From Pseudomonas sp. P5_109 (lineage in GTDB: Bacteria; Pseudomonadota; Gammaproteobacteria; Pseudomonadales; Pseudomonadaceae), in assembly GCF_034009455.1 (NCBI RefSeq), contig NZ_CP125380.1:3175501-3239500 (forward strand): a DNA stretch of 64,000 nucleotides, given 5' to 3'. A program made the translations under genes and the position numbers. The notes beneath the pieces were generated by a model. It did no database searches and was not told the DNA's origin. It saw nothing but the letters and a program-made list of their open reading frames with translations. Shown piece after piece: positions 26,986 through 36,800 of the stretch (position 1 is the stretch's first letter; each line of letters starts with the position of its first letter).

Positions 26986-28064
26986 CGACGCCTCCGCAGG
27001 CGCAGACGCTTGAGGCGCTGGCGCCAGTCAGGCAGCAGTTGGGTTTGCAAGAACAGATCCTTGGTAAACAGGCGTTGCAAGGGGTTGTCCGGCCAGAGTA
27101 CGGGGGCCACCAGCAGCATGCTCAACCACAGCGCCAGGGCCAGTGGCCAGTGATACAGTGCTTGGGTCGGGCGGGCCTGGGTGGGTTGCTGGGCCACTGG
27201 CTCCAGTTGGTCAAGGGTGTCCTTGATTGCCTGCAGTTCCTTGCCATCGTGAGCGCGGAAGTACTGGCCGCCGGTGGCCACGGCAATGGCCCGCAGGGCG
27301 GGTTCGTCGAGGTCCAGGCTTGGATTGACGCCGAGAAAACCGACCGTGCCACTTTGCTCCGGATCGGCCCCGATGCCGATCGGGTAGATTCTCACGCCTT
27401 CCTTGGCTGCCAGCCGTGCGGCAGTGAGGGGGGCGATTTCACCGCCATTGTTGGCGCCGTCGGTGACCAGTATCAGTACGCGGCTTGTGGCCGGACGCAA
27501 ACGCAGGCGTTTGAGGGCCAGGCCAATGGCATCGCCGATGGCGGTGTTTTTGCCGGCAATGCCGATGCGCGCTTCGTCGAGCCAGACGCGCACGGTGTGC
27601 CGGTCGAATGTCAGCGGTGCCTGCAGATAGGCCTGGCTGCCGAACAGGATCAGGCCGACACGGTCACCTTCGCGGCTTTCGAGAAAGTCTCCGAGCAGAT
27701 GCTGGACCAGTGAGAGGCGACTCACCTCTTCGTCCTGCCACTGCATGTCAGGGAAATCCATGGAGCCGGAAACGTCCACCGCCACCAGCAGATCGCGGCC
27801 GCTGGCGGCGATCGGCAACGGGTCGCCGAGCCACTGCGGACGCGCCGCCGCGACCAGCAGCAACAGCCACAGCAAAATGAACGGTGCCTGCTGGCGCCAT
27901 GCCGGCAGGTTGGCCCGGGCGCGACGCCCGGCGAGGCCTTCGAGATCGCTGAGGAAGCTGACCTTGAGCGCCGGTTCGCCACTGTCGGCCACTGGCAATA
28001 CGATCCGCATCAGCCACGGCAGCGGCAGAAGGGCGAATATCCACGGCCAGGCGAATTCAAACAT
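26982..28064 (-). CDS. BatA-like membrane vWA protein, module A
   Basis: This 360-residue protein has two N-terminal helices, a vWA domain with an intact MIDAS (VAVDVSGSMDFPD, then the conserved GNKTAIG-type loop GKNTAIGDAIGLA and VTDGANNGG), and a C-terminal helix (HWPLALALWLSMLLVAPVLW). It is the metal-dependent vWA partner expected to cooperate with the MoxR ATPase. It overlaps the DUF4381 gene upstream by eight bases and the batB/C gene downstream by four. Confidence 0.9.
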   Translation of the reverse strand: MFEFAWPWIFALLPLPWLMRIVLPVADSGEPALKVSFLSDLEGLAGRRARANLPAWRQQAPFILLWLLLLVAAARPQWLGDPLPIAASGRDLLVAVDVSGSMDFPDMQWQDEEVSRLSLVQHLLGDFLESREGDRVGLILFGSQAYLQAPLTFDRHTVRVWLDEARIGIAGKNTAIGDAIGLALKRLRLRPATSRVLILVTDGANNGGEIAPLTAARLAAKEGVRIYPIGIGADPEQSGTVGFLGVNPSLDLDEPALRAIAVATGGQYFRAHDGKELQAIKDTLDQLEPVAQQPTQARPTQALYHWPLALALWLSMLLVAPVLWPDNPLQRLFTKDLFLQTQLLPDWRQRLKRLRLRRRR

Positions 28065-28551
28065 GCTTGCGAATCCATGTGTCGATGGCCTGGGTCAGGC
28101 CTGCGATGGCCTTGTCGTCGAGTTTGCATTCGGGTTTGTAGGCGCCTTCGACCAGCACCATCCAGCGGGTCAGACCGGCCGCCGGGCAGCGATTGTCGAG
28201 GAACGCCAGCCATTTGCGGCCGTTGAGGGTATGGCTCTGGCTGTAGGGGTAGTGGTTGCGGCACAGGCGTTTGAGCAAGCCGTTGAGTTGCTGCAGCCAG
28301 GCACCGGCGGGGGCGCCATCGTAAGGCTTGGGCATCAGCGCCAGCTCCGCCAGGGCGGCAAGGCGCACCGGGTCAAGCGGCTGCTCGGCACGCACCACGG
28401 GGCGTTTTCTCGGAATAAAGCTACGCAGCTTCCACAGGCCCAGGCCGATCAGCGGCACCAACAAAAGCAGCAACCACCAACCCGGTGCCGGAGGCCAGAA
28501 TTCCACCGGAGGCGGGGATATCAGGGGTTGCAGTTGATCAAGGCTGCTCAT
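28057..28551 (-). CDS. DUF4381 membrane protein, module A
   Basis: This 164-residue protein has one membrane helix (PGWWLLLLLVPLIGLGLWKL, residues about 23-42) and a cytoplasmic helical domain ending in ...LVEGAYKPECKLD and AIDTWIRKHV. The start at 28551 overlaps the DUF58 stop by four bases; the longer open frame to 28827 lies inside DUF58. The homologue in module B has the same layout but is 30 residues longer because of a REPIN. Confidence 0.88.
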   Translation of the reverse strand: MSSLDQLQPLISPPPVEFWPPAPGWWLLLLLVPLIGLGLWKLRSFIPRKRPVVRAEQPLDPVRLAALAELALMPKPYDGAPAGAWLQQLNGLLKRLCRNHYPYSQSHTLNGRKWLAFLDNRCPAAGLTRWMVLVEGAYKPECKLDDKAIAGLTQAIDTWIRKHV

Positions 28552-29492
28552 CGACCTTTCCCCGGTTTCTGTGGGTTCAGGTACTCGCGCAGTTGTTCGA
28601 CCATTTCGCTCTGAGTGCTCAAAGGCATCATCAGCACCCGCAGTTTCTGCGCGAGCAGCTCCCAGCGAGCGATGCGTGCTTCGGCCTGGGCCCGGTAAGT
28701 CTGGCGCAGGTCGAAATTCAGCGTGTCGAGTTCCAGTTGCGCACCGCGTTCGGCGAAACGTAGAAGGCCGGCGGCGGGCAGGGCATGATCCAGTGGATCG
28801 GACACCGGGAGCAACAACAGGTCGCAATGACGCGATAACAGGCTCAGCTGTTGCTCGGCGCTTTCCGATAGCGCGCGTTCATCGCAAATCACAATGACAA
28901 GGCTGCCCGGACGTGACACCTCCCGCGCTCGGCGCAAGGCAATGCCAAAGGCGTCGCGGTCTGGTTCGCTTTCGGTATTCAGCGACTGGTTGACCCGCAC
29001 CAGTCGGTTGAGCAACTGCAGCAGGCTTTGCTTGCTACGCCGAGGCTTGATTTCGTAATGCTCGTTGTCGCCATACACCAGCCCGCCGACCCGGTCGTTG
29101 TGCCCCAGGGCAGCCCAGCCGATCAGGCTCGCAGCCTGGGCGGCGAGCACCGACTTGAACATCAGGCCCGAGCCGAAAAACAGCCGCCGACTTTGTTCGA
29201 CCATGATGAAAATCGGCCGCTCGCGTTCTTCGTGGAACAGTTTGGTGTGAGGCTCCTGGGTGCGCGCGGTCACGCGCCAGTCAATGGTGCGCACGTCGTC
29301 ACCAGCCTGATAGACCCGCACCTGATCGAAGTCGACGCCACGCCCGCGCAATTTGGAATGGTGCAGGCCGATCAGCGGGCTGCGCTGGCTCGGCGTGGAA
29401 AACAGCTGCACTTCGCGCACGCGATGGCGCATCTCGATCAGGTCGGCGAGGCTGACACGGATGCCCGGCTCGGGCGGCAGGCTGGCGTTCAT
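28548..29492 (-). CDS. DUF58 protein, module A
   Basis: This 314-residue protein shows the DUF58 signature GRGVDFDQVRVYQAGDDVRTIDWR (read in two parts, residues about 50-75), followed by a vWA-like fold (PIFIMVEQS, VIVICDE). DUF58 proteins accompany MoxR ATPases in Bat and Mxa operons. I chose the ATG at 29492; a TTG at 29501 would create a four-base overlap with the moxR stop, like the other junctions in this operon, and cannot be excluded. Confidence 0.88.
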   Translation of the reverse strand: MNASLPPEPGIRVSLADLIEMRHRVREVQLFSTPSQRSPLIGLHHSKLRGRGVDFDQVRVYQAGDDVRTIDWRVTARTQEPHTKLFHEERERPIFIMVEQSRRLFFGSGLMFKSVLAAQAASLIGWAALGHNDRVGGLVYGDNEHYEIKPRRSKQSLLQLLNRLVRVNQSLNTESEPDRDAFGIALRRAREVSRPGSLVIVICDERALSESAEQQLSLLSRHCDLLLLPVSDPLDHALPAAGLLRFAERGAQLELDTLNFDLRQTYRAQAEARIARWELLAQKLRVLMMPLSTQSEMVEQLREYLNPQKPGKGR

Positions 29493-29497
29493 CGGGG

Positions 29498-30457
29498 TCA
29501 AGCGACGGCTACGACGTCGAGAATCCGCTGGACCACCCGGTCCTGATCGATGCCAGCGGCTTCGGCTTCAAAAGAAAGAATGATGCGATGGCGCAGCACG
29601 TCGAACAGCACGGCCTGGATATCTTCCGGGCTGACGAAGTCGCGGCCGGCCAGCCAGGCGTGGGCACGGGCGCAGCGGTCCAGGGCAATCGAGCCGCGCG
29701 GGCTGGCGCCGTAGGCGATCCACTCGGCCATCTCCGGGTCGAACTTGGCCGGGATGCGGGTGGCCATGACCAGTTGCACCAGGTATTCCTCCACGGCGTC
29801 GGCCATGTACAGACCGAGGATTTCCTTGCGCGCGGCGAAGATCGTCTGCTGGGTAACCCGACGCTCAGGCTTGGCTTCACCGTTCAGGGCTTCGCCGCGG
29901 GCCTGTTGCAGGATCTTGCGTTCAACGGTCGCGTCCGGGAAACCGATCTTCACGTGCATCAGGAAACGGTCGAGCTGGGCTTCCGGCAGCGGGTAGGTGC
30001 CTTCCTGCTCGATCGGGTTCTGCGTGGCCATCACCAGAAACAGCGGCGACAGCTCATAGGTGCTGCGTCCGACACTGACTTGCCGCTCGCCCATGGCTTC
30101 GAGCAGCGCCGACTGCACCTTGGCCGGGGCGCGGTTGATTTCGTCCGCCAGTACCAGGTTGTGGAAGATCGGGCCCTGTTGGAACACGAAACTGCCGGTT
30201 TCCGGTCGATAGATTTCCGTACCGGTAATGTCGGCCGGCAGCAGGTCGGGGGTGAACTGGATGCGGTGGAACTGAGCTTCGATGCCTTCGGCGAGTTCTT
30301 TGATGGCCTTGGTCTTGGCCAGGCCAGGGGCGCCTTCGACCAGCATGTGGCCGTCGGCGAGCAGGGCGATGAGCAAGCGCTCAACGAGCTTTTCCTGGCC
30401 GAGAATCTGCGTTGAAAGAAAGGTTCGCAGCGCGAGCAGCGCTTCACGATGTTCCAT
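29498..30457 (-). CDS. MoxR-family AAA+ ATPase, module A
   Basis: This 319-residue cytoplasmic ATPase has Walker A EGAPGLAKT (about residues 41-49), the MoxR motif FTPDLLPADITGTE, Walker B LVLADEINRAPAKVQSALLE, sensor 1 MATQNPIEQEGTYPLPEAQ and the C-terminal lid ARGS-like SPRGSIALDRCARAHA. MoxR ATPases act with vWA proteins as chaperones that mature enzymes, often by metal or cofactor insertion. It heads module A. The ATG at 30457 has AGGAACAG upstream. Confidence 0.93.
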   Translation of the reverse strand: MEHREALLALRTFLSTQILGQEKLVERLLIALLADGHMLVEGAPGLAKTKAIKELAEGIEAQFHRIQFTPDLLPADITGTEIYRPETGSFVFQQGPIFHNLVLADEINRAPAKVQSALLEAMGERQVSVGRSTYELSPLFLVMATQNPIEQEGTYPLPEAQLDRFLMHVKIGFPDATVERKILQQARGEALNGEAKPERRVTQQTIFAARKEILGLYMADAVEEYLVQLVMATRIPAKFDPEMAEWIAYGASPRGSIALDRCARAHAWLAGRDFVSPEDIQAVLFDVLRHRIILSFEAEAAGIDQDRVVQRILDVVAVA

Positions 30458-30640
30458 CGATGACTGTTCCTGCAAAAGGGTGGCCGAGGACGTTTGAATG
30501 ACGCCAGGGCTGGGGGCGTTACTTTAATCCATCGCGGGGGGCGGCGACTAACGGCATTTTGCGCAAAGTGCGGGAAATGGGTGGCAATAGCTGTAGGGAT
30601 TTTCTATAGGTCACAGAATGGCGGTGTTCTTCAGGGCCTC

Positions 30641-30724
30641 TTCGCGAGCAAGCCCGCTCCCACATTTGATCGCATTCTTACTGGAAGAGCGCGGTCGACT
30701 GTGGGAGCGGGCTTGCTCGCGAAG
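30641..30724. repeat. REPIN, GTGGGAGCGGGCTTGCTCGC family, inverted arm order
   Basis: Arms TTCGCGAGCAAGCCCGCTCC.. and ..GGAGCGGGCTTGCTCGCGAA are inverted copies with the reverse outer/inner order of the element at 12152. It lies in the region upstream of moxR A. Confidence 0.92.
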
Positions 30725-30747
30725 GCGTCAGTCAGTGCGCTGATATT

Positions 30748-31101
30748 TCAGAGCTGGCTGATATAAGTGCCGGTGCCCTTAAGAATGTTCTGCAAGGTTT
30801 CTTCCACTTCCGCCAGATCGCTCGGATCGGTGCTGTGAGTAATTTCCAGCACATCATCCCCATTCAGCGCATCGGCATCGGCGGCAGCAATTTCGATCTT
30901 CAACAGGGAAGGGCTAAGGGTGATCTTCACGCCGTCGAGGGTCGAAGGCTCGCCGTCGAGGGTGATTTCCAGCTCGTCCTCATCCGGATAGCGGCTCATC
31001 AGGAACATTTCGCCCTGGTCGCTGTGGCAGCAGAGCATGGCCATGTTGTCTTCCTCGTCGTCGCATGGGTTGACGATCAAGAGGGCGGTTTTCATTTTCA
31101 T
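30748..31101 (-). CDS. Acidic small protein of unknown function
   Basis: This 117-residue, very acidic cytoplasmic protein (MKMKTALLIVNPCDDEEDNM.., many Asp and Glu) has no signal or membrane segment. AGGAATTTCCC precedes the ATG at 31101. The pattern FLMSRYPDEDE, then alternating beta strands and a C-terminal helix (EETLQNIL), faintly resembles Imm10-type immunity proteins, but I cannot confirm this and no cognate toxin is beside it. It is divergent from the secreted subtilase gene. Confidence 0.7.
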   Translation of the reverse strand: MKMKTALLIVNPCDDEEDNMAMLCCHSDQGEMFLMSRYPDEDELEITLDGEPSTLDGVKITLSPSLLKIEIAAADADALNGDDVLEITHSTDPSDLAEVEETLQNILKGTGTYISQL

Positions 31102-31365
31102 GGGAAATTCCTGGCTCGACGAGCGCTGCGAATAAAGACAGGGGCGCAATTCTGCCAGTCTTTAAAAAAAACTGCTCGGCTATAGGCCGTGTCGCGTTGC
31201 GATAGCAACAACAGCGAGACATCACTGTGCAATTGTTTTCAGTGTAATTGCCAAGGGCTGGAAGTGTGACCAGTCGTCGGCACTGTAATTTTTGACAGTA
31301 GCCATTCTTCGGTTTGAAGCATTAGCTGTAGACCTTGATATTTGCAGCAGCTGTGAGGTGTAGAC

Positions 31366-33201
31366 ATGAAGTCGATGAGTAAATGGCAGGGTGCCATGGT
31401 TTTCTGTGTTGCTTCGTTGCCTTTGTTGGTGAGTGCGGCCACTCCTGATTATTCACATGTGATGATATTGGTTAAGCGCGATGTTTCATTTTCGGAAAGT
31501 CAGGGGCGGGCAGGTGTCAGTAATGATTCACTAAAGGCGCTCAAGCTTCTTGCGCCCCATATGCGGGCGATGGTTCCAGTTTCCGGAAAGAGATCTAATG
31601 CCCAGTTACAGGCGCTGCAAAGACATAGATTGGATCGTTATTTCATCGTTGATACTCGCACCCTCACTAAAAAGCAGGCGGAGGCGTTACTGCTGAAAAT
31701 CAAGCAAAATCCGGTTGTGGAAGAGGCTGACTTTGAGCCGCGGGTAAATGGCATGCACAACGATAACGGTATTGAGGTTGCTCGTGAAGACATTCCTGAT
31801 CACACGGGCCGCCAAAATTACCTGCAAGGGAGAGCTGCCGTTTCCCCCTATAAAATCGGGGGTGTCAATGCAGTAGAACCTTGGAAGGTTTCAGGCGGGA
31901 AAGGCGAGGAAATGCAGGTGGTCTCTGCGGAAATTGATCACTGGGCCTACGATCATGTTGATTTGCCAAAGCCTTATTTGGAGATTAACGTCGATGCGGT
32001 GACCGGCTCCCATGACACATCGAGCGCTGGCACAATTGTCTCGCAGGAAAATGGCTTTGGTACTACCGGTATCGTGCCTTACGCCAAATTAGGCTATCTG
32101 CAGTGGGGGTCGGAGAGATTGGTCCAGCTGGCAGAGCAGTTGGGCGAAGGTGATGTTGTGCAGTTGGGTGTGCAATATGATTACACGCCATTTAAACAAA
32201 TAGATTGCACGGAAAATTGTATGATGCCGTTGGAGTACAATAAGGTAGTGCGCGATACGGTTGCCTATATCACTGAAGAAAAGGGCGCGCATGTAGTTTT
32301 GGCGGCGGCGAATGGTGATATAAATTTGGATCACGATTACTTCCAGGGTTACTTTGACCGAAATATTTTTGATTCCGGCGCAATTTATGCTGGTGCTGTC
32401 GAGCCTAAGACGGGTCTTAGAGCCTGGTACTCTGAATATGGTAGCCGCGTGGATATGTTCAGTTGGGGGGAGAATGTAACAACTACTTCATGGCGTAGAA
32501 GTAATCCTACGACGGCATATACCCATACTTATGCCGGTACTTCTTCAGCCAACCCGATCCTTGCCGGTGTCATTGCCTCTTTGCAAGGGGTCGCCCGTGC
32601 CAATGGCCTGGGCAATATCCCACCGAAAGTACTCCGTGAACTCCTCGTTGAAACGGGCTACCCGCAGATCAACGGCAATCGGACAGAAATCGGGGTTCAG
32701 CCCGATCTCGATGCCGCCATCAAGAAAATGCTGGCAGACGGGGCCGACAAACCACCTACAGGACGGCTTGCCTTGCCAGAGGAAGTAGCATCGGGCGAGA
32801 CGTTTAGCGCACATGTCTATGCGGAGTCTCCCTCAAACAAACCACTGACTTATCGTTGGACCGCCACCAGGTTTTTGCCGCCGATAGGGAATGGGGAGTC
32901 GATGTCTTTCACCGCGCCAACAGTCACTGCCGATACCACAGGCACCCTTTCCGTGGATGTTTCCGACGGCACTCATACCCTCAATCTGGCGGAACATGTG
33001 ACCATCAAAGCGCCTGTCGGGGCGGGGGAGTGTGGCGACATCCCGGTGTGGGATGCCGGCAAGGTTTATGCCGTCTACGCAGAGGAGGTGGCGTACAAGG
33101 AGAAGAAATACAAACAAAACTTCCACAACCTCAATAAGCAACCGGATCTCCATTCAGCTGCGTTTGGCAAGGAGTGGCAGCTCGGGGTTGATTGCCCGTA
33201 A
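31366..33201 (+). CDS. Secreted subtilisin-like serine peptidase with C-terminal carbohydrate-binding-like module
   Basis: This 611-residue protein has a signal peptide (VFCVASLPLLVSAATP), an I9-like propeptide (about 28-125; FIVDTRTLTKKQAEALLLKI), and an S8 catalytic domain. The triad reads Asp191 in SAEIDHWAYDHVDL, His216 in GSHDTSSAGTI (HDT instead of the usual HGT), and Ser393 in GTSSANPILAG. Asn316 in LAAANGD is the oxyanion residue. A PKD-like domain (about 470-555) and a short C-terminal module with W, Y and YKEKKYK similar to CBM5/12 chitin-binding modules follow. The gene is markedly lower in GC than its neighbours, suggesting transfer. It stands alone. Confidence 0.82.
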   Translation: MKSMSKWQGAMVFCVASLPLLVSAATPDYSHVMILVKRDVSFSESQGRAGVSNDSLKALKLLAPHMRAMVPVSGKRSNAQLQALQRHRLDRYFIVDTRTLTKKQAEALLLKIKQNPVVEEADFEPRVNGMHNDNGIEVAREDIPDHTGRQNYLQGRAAVSPYKIGGVNAVEPWKVSGGKGEEMQVVSAEIDHWAYDHVDLPKPYLEINVDAVTGSHDTSSAGTIVSQENGFGTTGIVPYAKLGYLQWGSERLVQLAEQLGEGDVVQLGVQYDYTPFKQIDCTENCMMPLEYNKVVRDTVAYITEEKGAHVVLAAANGDINLDHDYFQGYFDRNIFDSGAIYAGAVEPKTGLRAWYSEYGSRVDMFSWGENVTTTSWRRSNPTTAYTHTYAGTSSANPILAGVIASLQGVARANGLGNIPPKVLRELLVETGYPQINGNRTEIGVQPDLDAAIKKMLADGADKPPTGRLALPEEVASGETFSAHVYAESPSNKPLTYRWTATRFLPPIGNGESMSFTAPTVTADTTGTLSVDVSDGTHTLNLAEHVTIKAPVGAGECGDIPVWDAGKVYAVYAEEVAYKEKKYKQNFHNLNKQPDLHSAAFGKEWQLGVDCP

Positions 33202-33816
33202 CAAGGTCATTGGCGGATTTGTGTTGTTGCCTATACCGAAATTTTCAACTGGCGGGGAGCGCTGAGGTTCAGTGAACCCACCAGCAAGCGTGATCAAGTC
33301 ATCGTCGTTAAACACGGCATCGTTCGCCACCGCTCCAGAAGCGGTCGGTTAGTTTCTCTTCCCTCCCCAAGCTGCTCATCCGAGTTCTGAGATCGTGTCG
33401 TGAACGGGCAGAGTGTTACTGGTCATTTCTGGTACGCATGTCCCGTAAAACCGGACGGAAAACCGTCATTTTTCTGTGCGAATGCTAGTGTTGTTCGATG
33501 CGCATGCCTTGAGCAGCGTACCGATGACCGAATATGTCGCAGCACCGCAAGCATGGGCCTTGCCGCACTCGTTAAGCTGCGCAACGGATGAGCACCCGTA
33601 AAGACATTGCGCCGCACCCGGCCCAGTCGTTTTTGCAGATGCCCATTCACGGAAGGTGAATGTGACCTGAGTGTCTCGTCCAGCTTCACCCACCTGTCAC
33701 CCTGTTTCCTCTGCCCGAGAATCAGGAGCCGGGTGACGGCTAGCTTTGAAACGTAGCCCCGAAAGGGGTTTCGCGCGACGCTTTCATCAATAACAAGCCC
33801 AAGCGGAGTACCACAG
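33202..33816. other. 615-base intergenic region before gdhB, no gene seen
   Basis: The region falls between the subtilase stop and gdhB start. A weak hairpin (ACCGCT / AGCGGT, 33332-33348) may end the subtilase transcript. A CCCCGAAAGGGG hairpin lies about 50 bases before gdhB in what is probably its leader. Short frames on both strands lack ribosome sites and family features. The length suggests a regulated gdhB promoter, but I cannot place it. Confidence 0.5.
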
Positions 33817-36800
33817 ATGGCGTTCTTCACCGCAGCCAGCAAAGCCGACTTCCAGCACCAACTGCAAGCGGCACTGGCGCAGCACATCAGTGAACAGGCA
33901 CTGCCACAAGTGGCGCTGTTCGCTGAACAATTCTTCGGCATCATTTCCCTTGACGAGCTGACCCAGCGTCGGTTGTCCGACCTCGCTGGCTGCACCCTTT
34001 CTGCATGGCGCCTGCTTGAGCGCTTTGATCACGCGCAACCGCAAGTGCGCGTCTACAACCCTGATTACGAACGTCACGGCTGGCAGTCGACCCACACCGC
34101 GGTCGAAGTGCTGCACCACGACCTGCCATTCCTGGTGGACTCGGTGCGTACCGAGCTGAACCGTCGTGGCTACAGCATCCATACCCTGCAAACCACCGTG
34201 CTGAGCGTGCGTCGTGGCAGCAAGGGCGAGTTGCTGGAAATCCTGCCAAAAGGCACCCAGGGCGACGACATTCTGCAAGAGTCGTTGATGTACCTGGAAA
34301 TCGACCGCTGCGCCAACACCGCCGAGCTCAATGTGCTGAGCAAGGAACTGGAGCAGGTGCTCGGTGAAGTCCGCGTGGCCGTTGGCGATTTCGAGCCGAT
34401 GAAGGCCAAGGTCCAGGACATCCTGACCAAGCTGGACAATAGCCAGTTCGCCGTCGATGGTGACGAGAAGAGCGAAATCAAGAGCTTCCTGGAATGGCTG
34501 GTGGGCAACCACTTCACCTTCCTCGGCTACGAAGAGTTCGTGGTCAGCGACGAAGCCGATGGCGGCCACATCGTCTATGACAAGGATTCTTTCCTTGGCC
34601 TGACCAAGCTGCTGCGTGCCGGCCTGACCTACGATGACCTGCGCATCGAAGACTACGCCGTGAACTACCTGCGCGAACCGACCCTGCTGTCGTTCGCCAA
34701 GGCCGCGCACCCAAGCCGTGTACACCGTCCGGCTTACCCGGACTACGTATCGATCCGCGAAATCGATGCCAACGGCAAGGTCATCAAGGAATGCCGTTTC
34801 ATGGGCCTGTACACCTCGTCGGTGTATGGCGAGAGCGTGCGGGTGATCCCGTACATCCGCCGCAAGGTCGAGGAAATCGAACACCGCTCCGGCTTCCAGG
34901 CCAAGGCTCACCTGGGCAAGGAACTGGCGCAGGTGCTCGAAGTGCTGCCGCGCGACGATCTGTTCCAGACCCCGGTGGACGAGCTGTTCAGCACCGTGAT
35001 GTCGATCGTGCAGATCCAGGAACGCAACAAGATTCGCGTGTTCCTGCGCAAAGACCCGTACGGCCGCTTCTGCTACTGCCTGGCCTACGTGCCGCGTGAC
35101 ATCTACTCCACCGAAGTGCGCCAGAAGATCCAGCAAGTGCTGATGGATCGCCTGAAAGCGACCGATTGCGAGTTCTGGACCTTCTTCTCCGAGTCCGTGC
35201 TGGCCCGCGTGCAACTGATCCTGCGCGTCGACCCGAAAAACCGTCTCGACATCGACCCGCTGCTGCTGGAAAAAGAAGTGGTGCAGGCCTGCCGCAGCTG
35301 GCAGGACGACTACGCCGCCCTGACCGTCGAAAGCTTCGGCGAAGCCCACGGCACCAACGTGCTGGCCGACTTCCCGAAAGGCTTCCCGGCCGGTTACCGC
35401 GAGCGCTTCGCAGCCCACTCGGCTGTGGTCGACATGCAGCACCTGCTGAGCCTGAACGAAAAAAATCCGCTGGTGATGAGCTTCTACCAGCCGCTGGGCG
35501 GGGTGTCCGGCCAGCGCATGCTGCACTGCAAGCTGTACCACGCCGATACCCCGCTGGCGCTGTCCGACGTGCTGCCGATCCTGGAAAACCTCGGCCTGCG
35601 CGTGCTGGGTGAGTTCCCGTATCGCCTGCGTCACAACAACGGCCGCGAGTTCTGGATTCACGATTTCGCGTTCACCGCCGCCGAAGGCCTGGAACTCGAC
35701 ATCCAGCAACTCAACGACACGCTGCAGGACGCCTTCGTCCACATCGTGCGTGGCGAAGCCGAGAACGACGCGTTCAACCGTCTGGTGCTGACTGCCGGCC
35801 TGCCATGGCGCGACGTGGCGCTGCTGCGTGCCTACGCCCGCTACATGAAGCAGATTCGTCTGGGCTTCGACCTGGGCTACATCGCCAGCACCCTGAACAA
35901 CCACACCGACATCGCTCGCGAGCTGACCCGGTTGTTCAAGACCCGTTTCTACCTGGCGCGCAAGCTGACCGGCGACGATCTGGAAGACAAGCAACAACGC
36001 CTGGAGCACGCGATTCTGGCTGCCCTGGACGACGTTGCAGTCCTGAACGAAGACCGCATCCTGCGTCGCTACCTGGACCTGATCAAGGCCACCCTGCGTA
36101 CCAACTTCTACCAGACCGATGCCAACGGCCATAACAAGTCGTACTTCAGCTTCAAGTTCAACCCGCACTTGATTCCTGAACTGCCGAAGCCTGTTCCGAA
36201 ATTCGAAATCTTCGTTTACTCGCCGCGCGTCGAAGGCGTGCACCTGCGCTTCGGCAACGTGGCCCGTGGCGGTCTGCGCTGGTCCGACCGTGAAGAAGAC
36301 TTCCGTACCGAAGTCCTCGGCCTGGTAAAAGCCCAGCAAGTGAAGAACTCGGTGATCGTGCCGGTGGGTGCGAAGGGCGGCTTCCTGCCGCGTCGCCTGC
36401 CACTGGGCGGCAGCCGTGACGAGATCGCGGCCGAGGGTATCGCCTGCTACCGCATTTTCATTTCCGGTCTGCTGGACATCACCGACAACCTGAAGGACGG
36501 CGCGCTGGTGCCACCGGCCAACGTCGTGCGTCATGACGACGATGACCCGTACCTGGTAGTGGCGGCGGACAAGGGCACTGCGACCTTCTCCGACATCGCC
36601 AACGGCATTGCCATCGACTACGGCTTCTGGCTGGGTGACGCGTTTGCGTCCGGTGGTTCGGCCGGTTACGACCACAAGAAGATGGGCATCACCGCCAAGG
36701 GCGCGTGGGTCGGCGTACAGCGCCACTTCCGCGAGCGCGGCATCAATGTCCAGGAAGACAGCATCACCGTGGTTGGCGTCGGCGACATGGCCGGCGACGT

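Noticed and set aside
33400..33591. Small plus-strand frame in the gdhB upstream region
   Set aside because: No ribosome site and no signal or domain features; the opposite strand is equally open.
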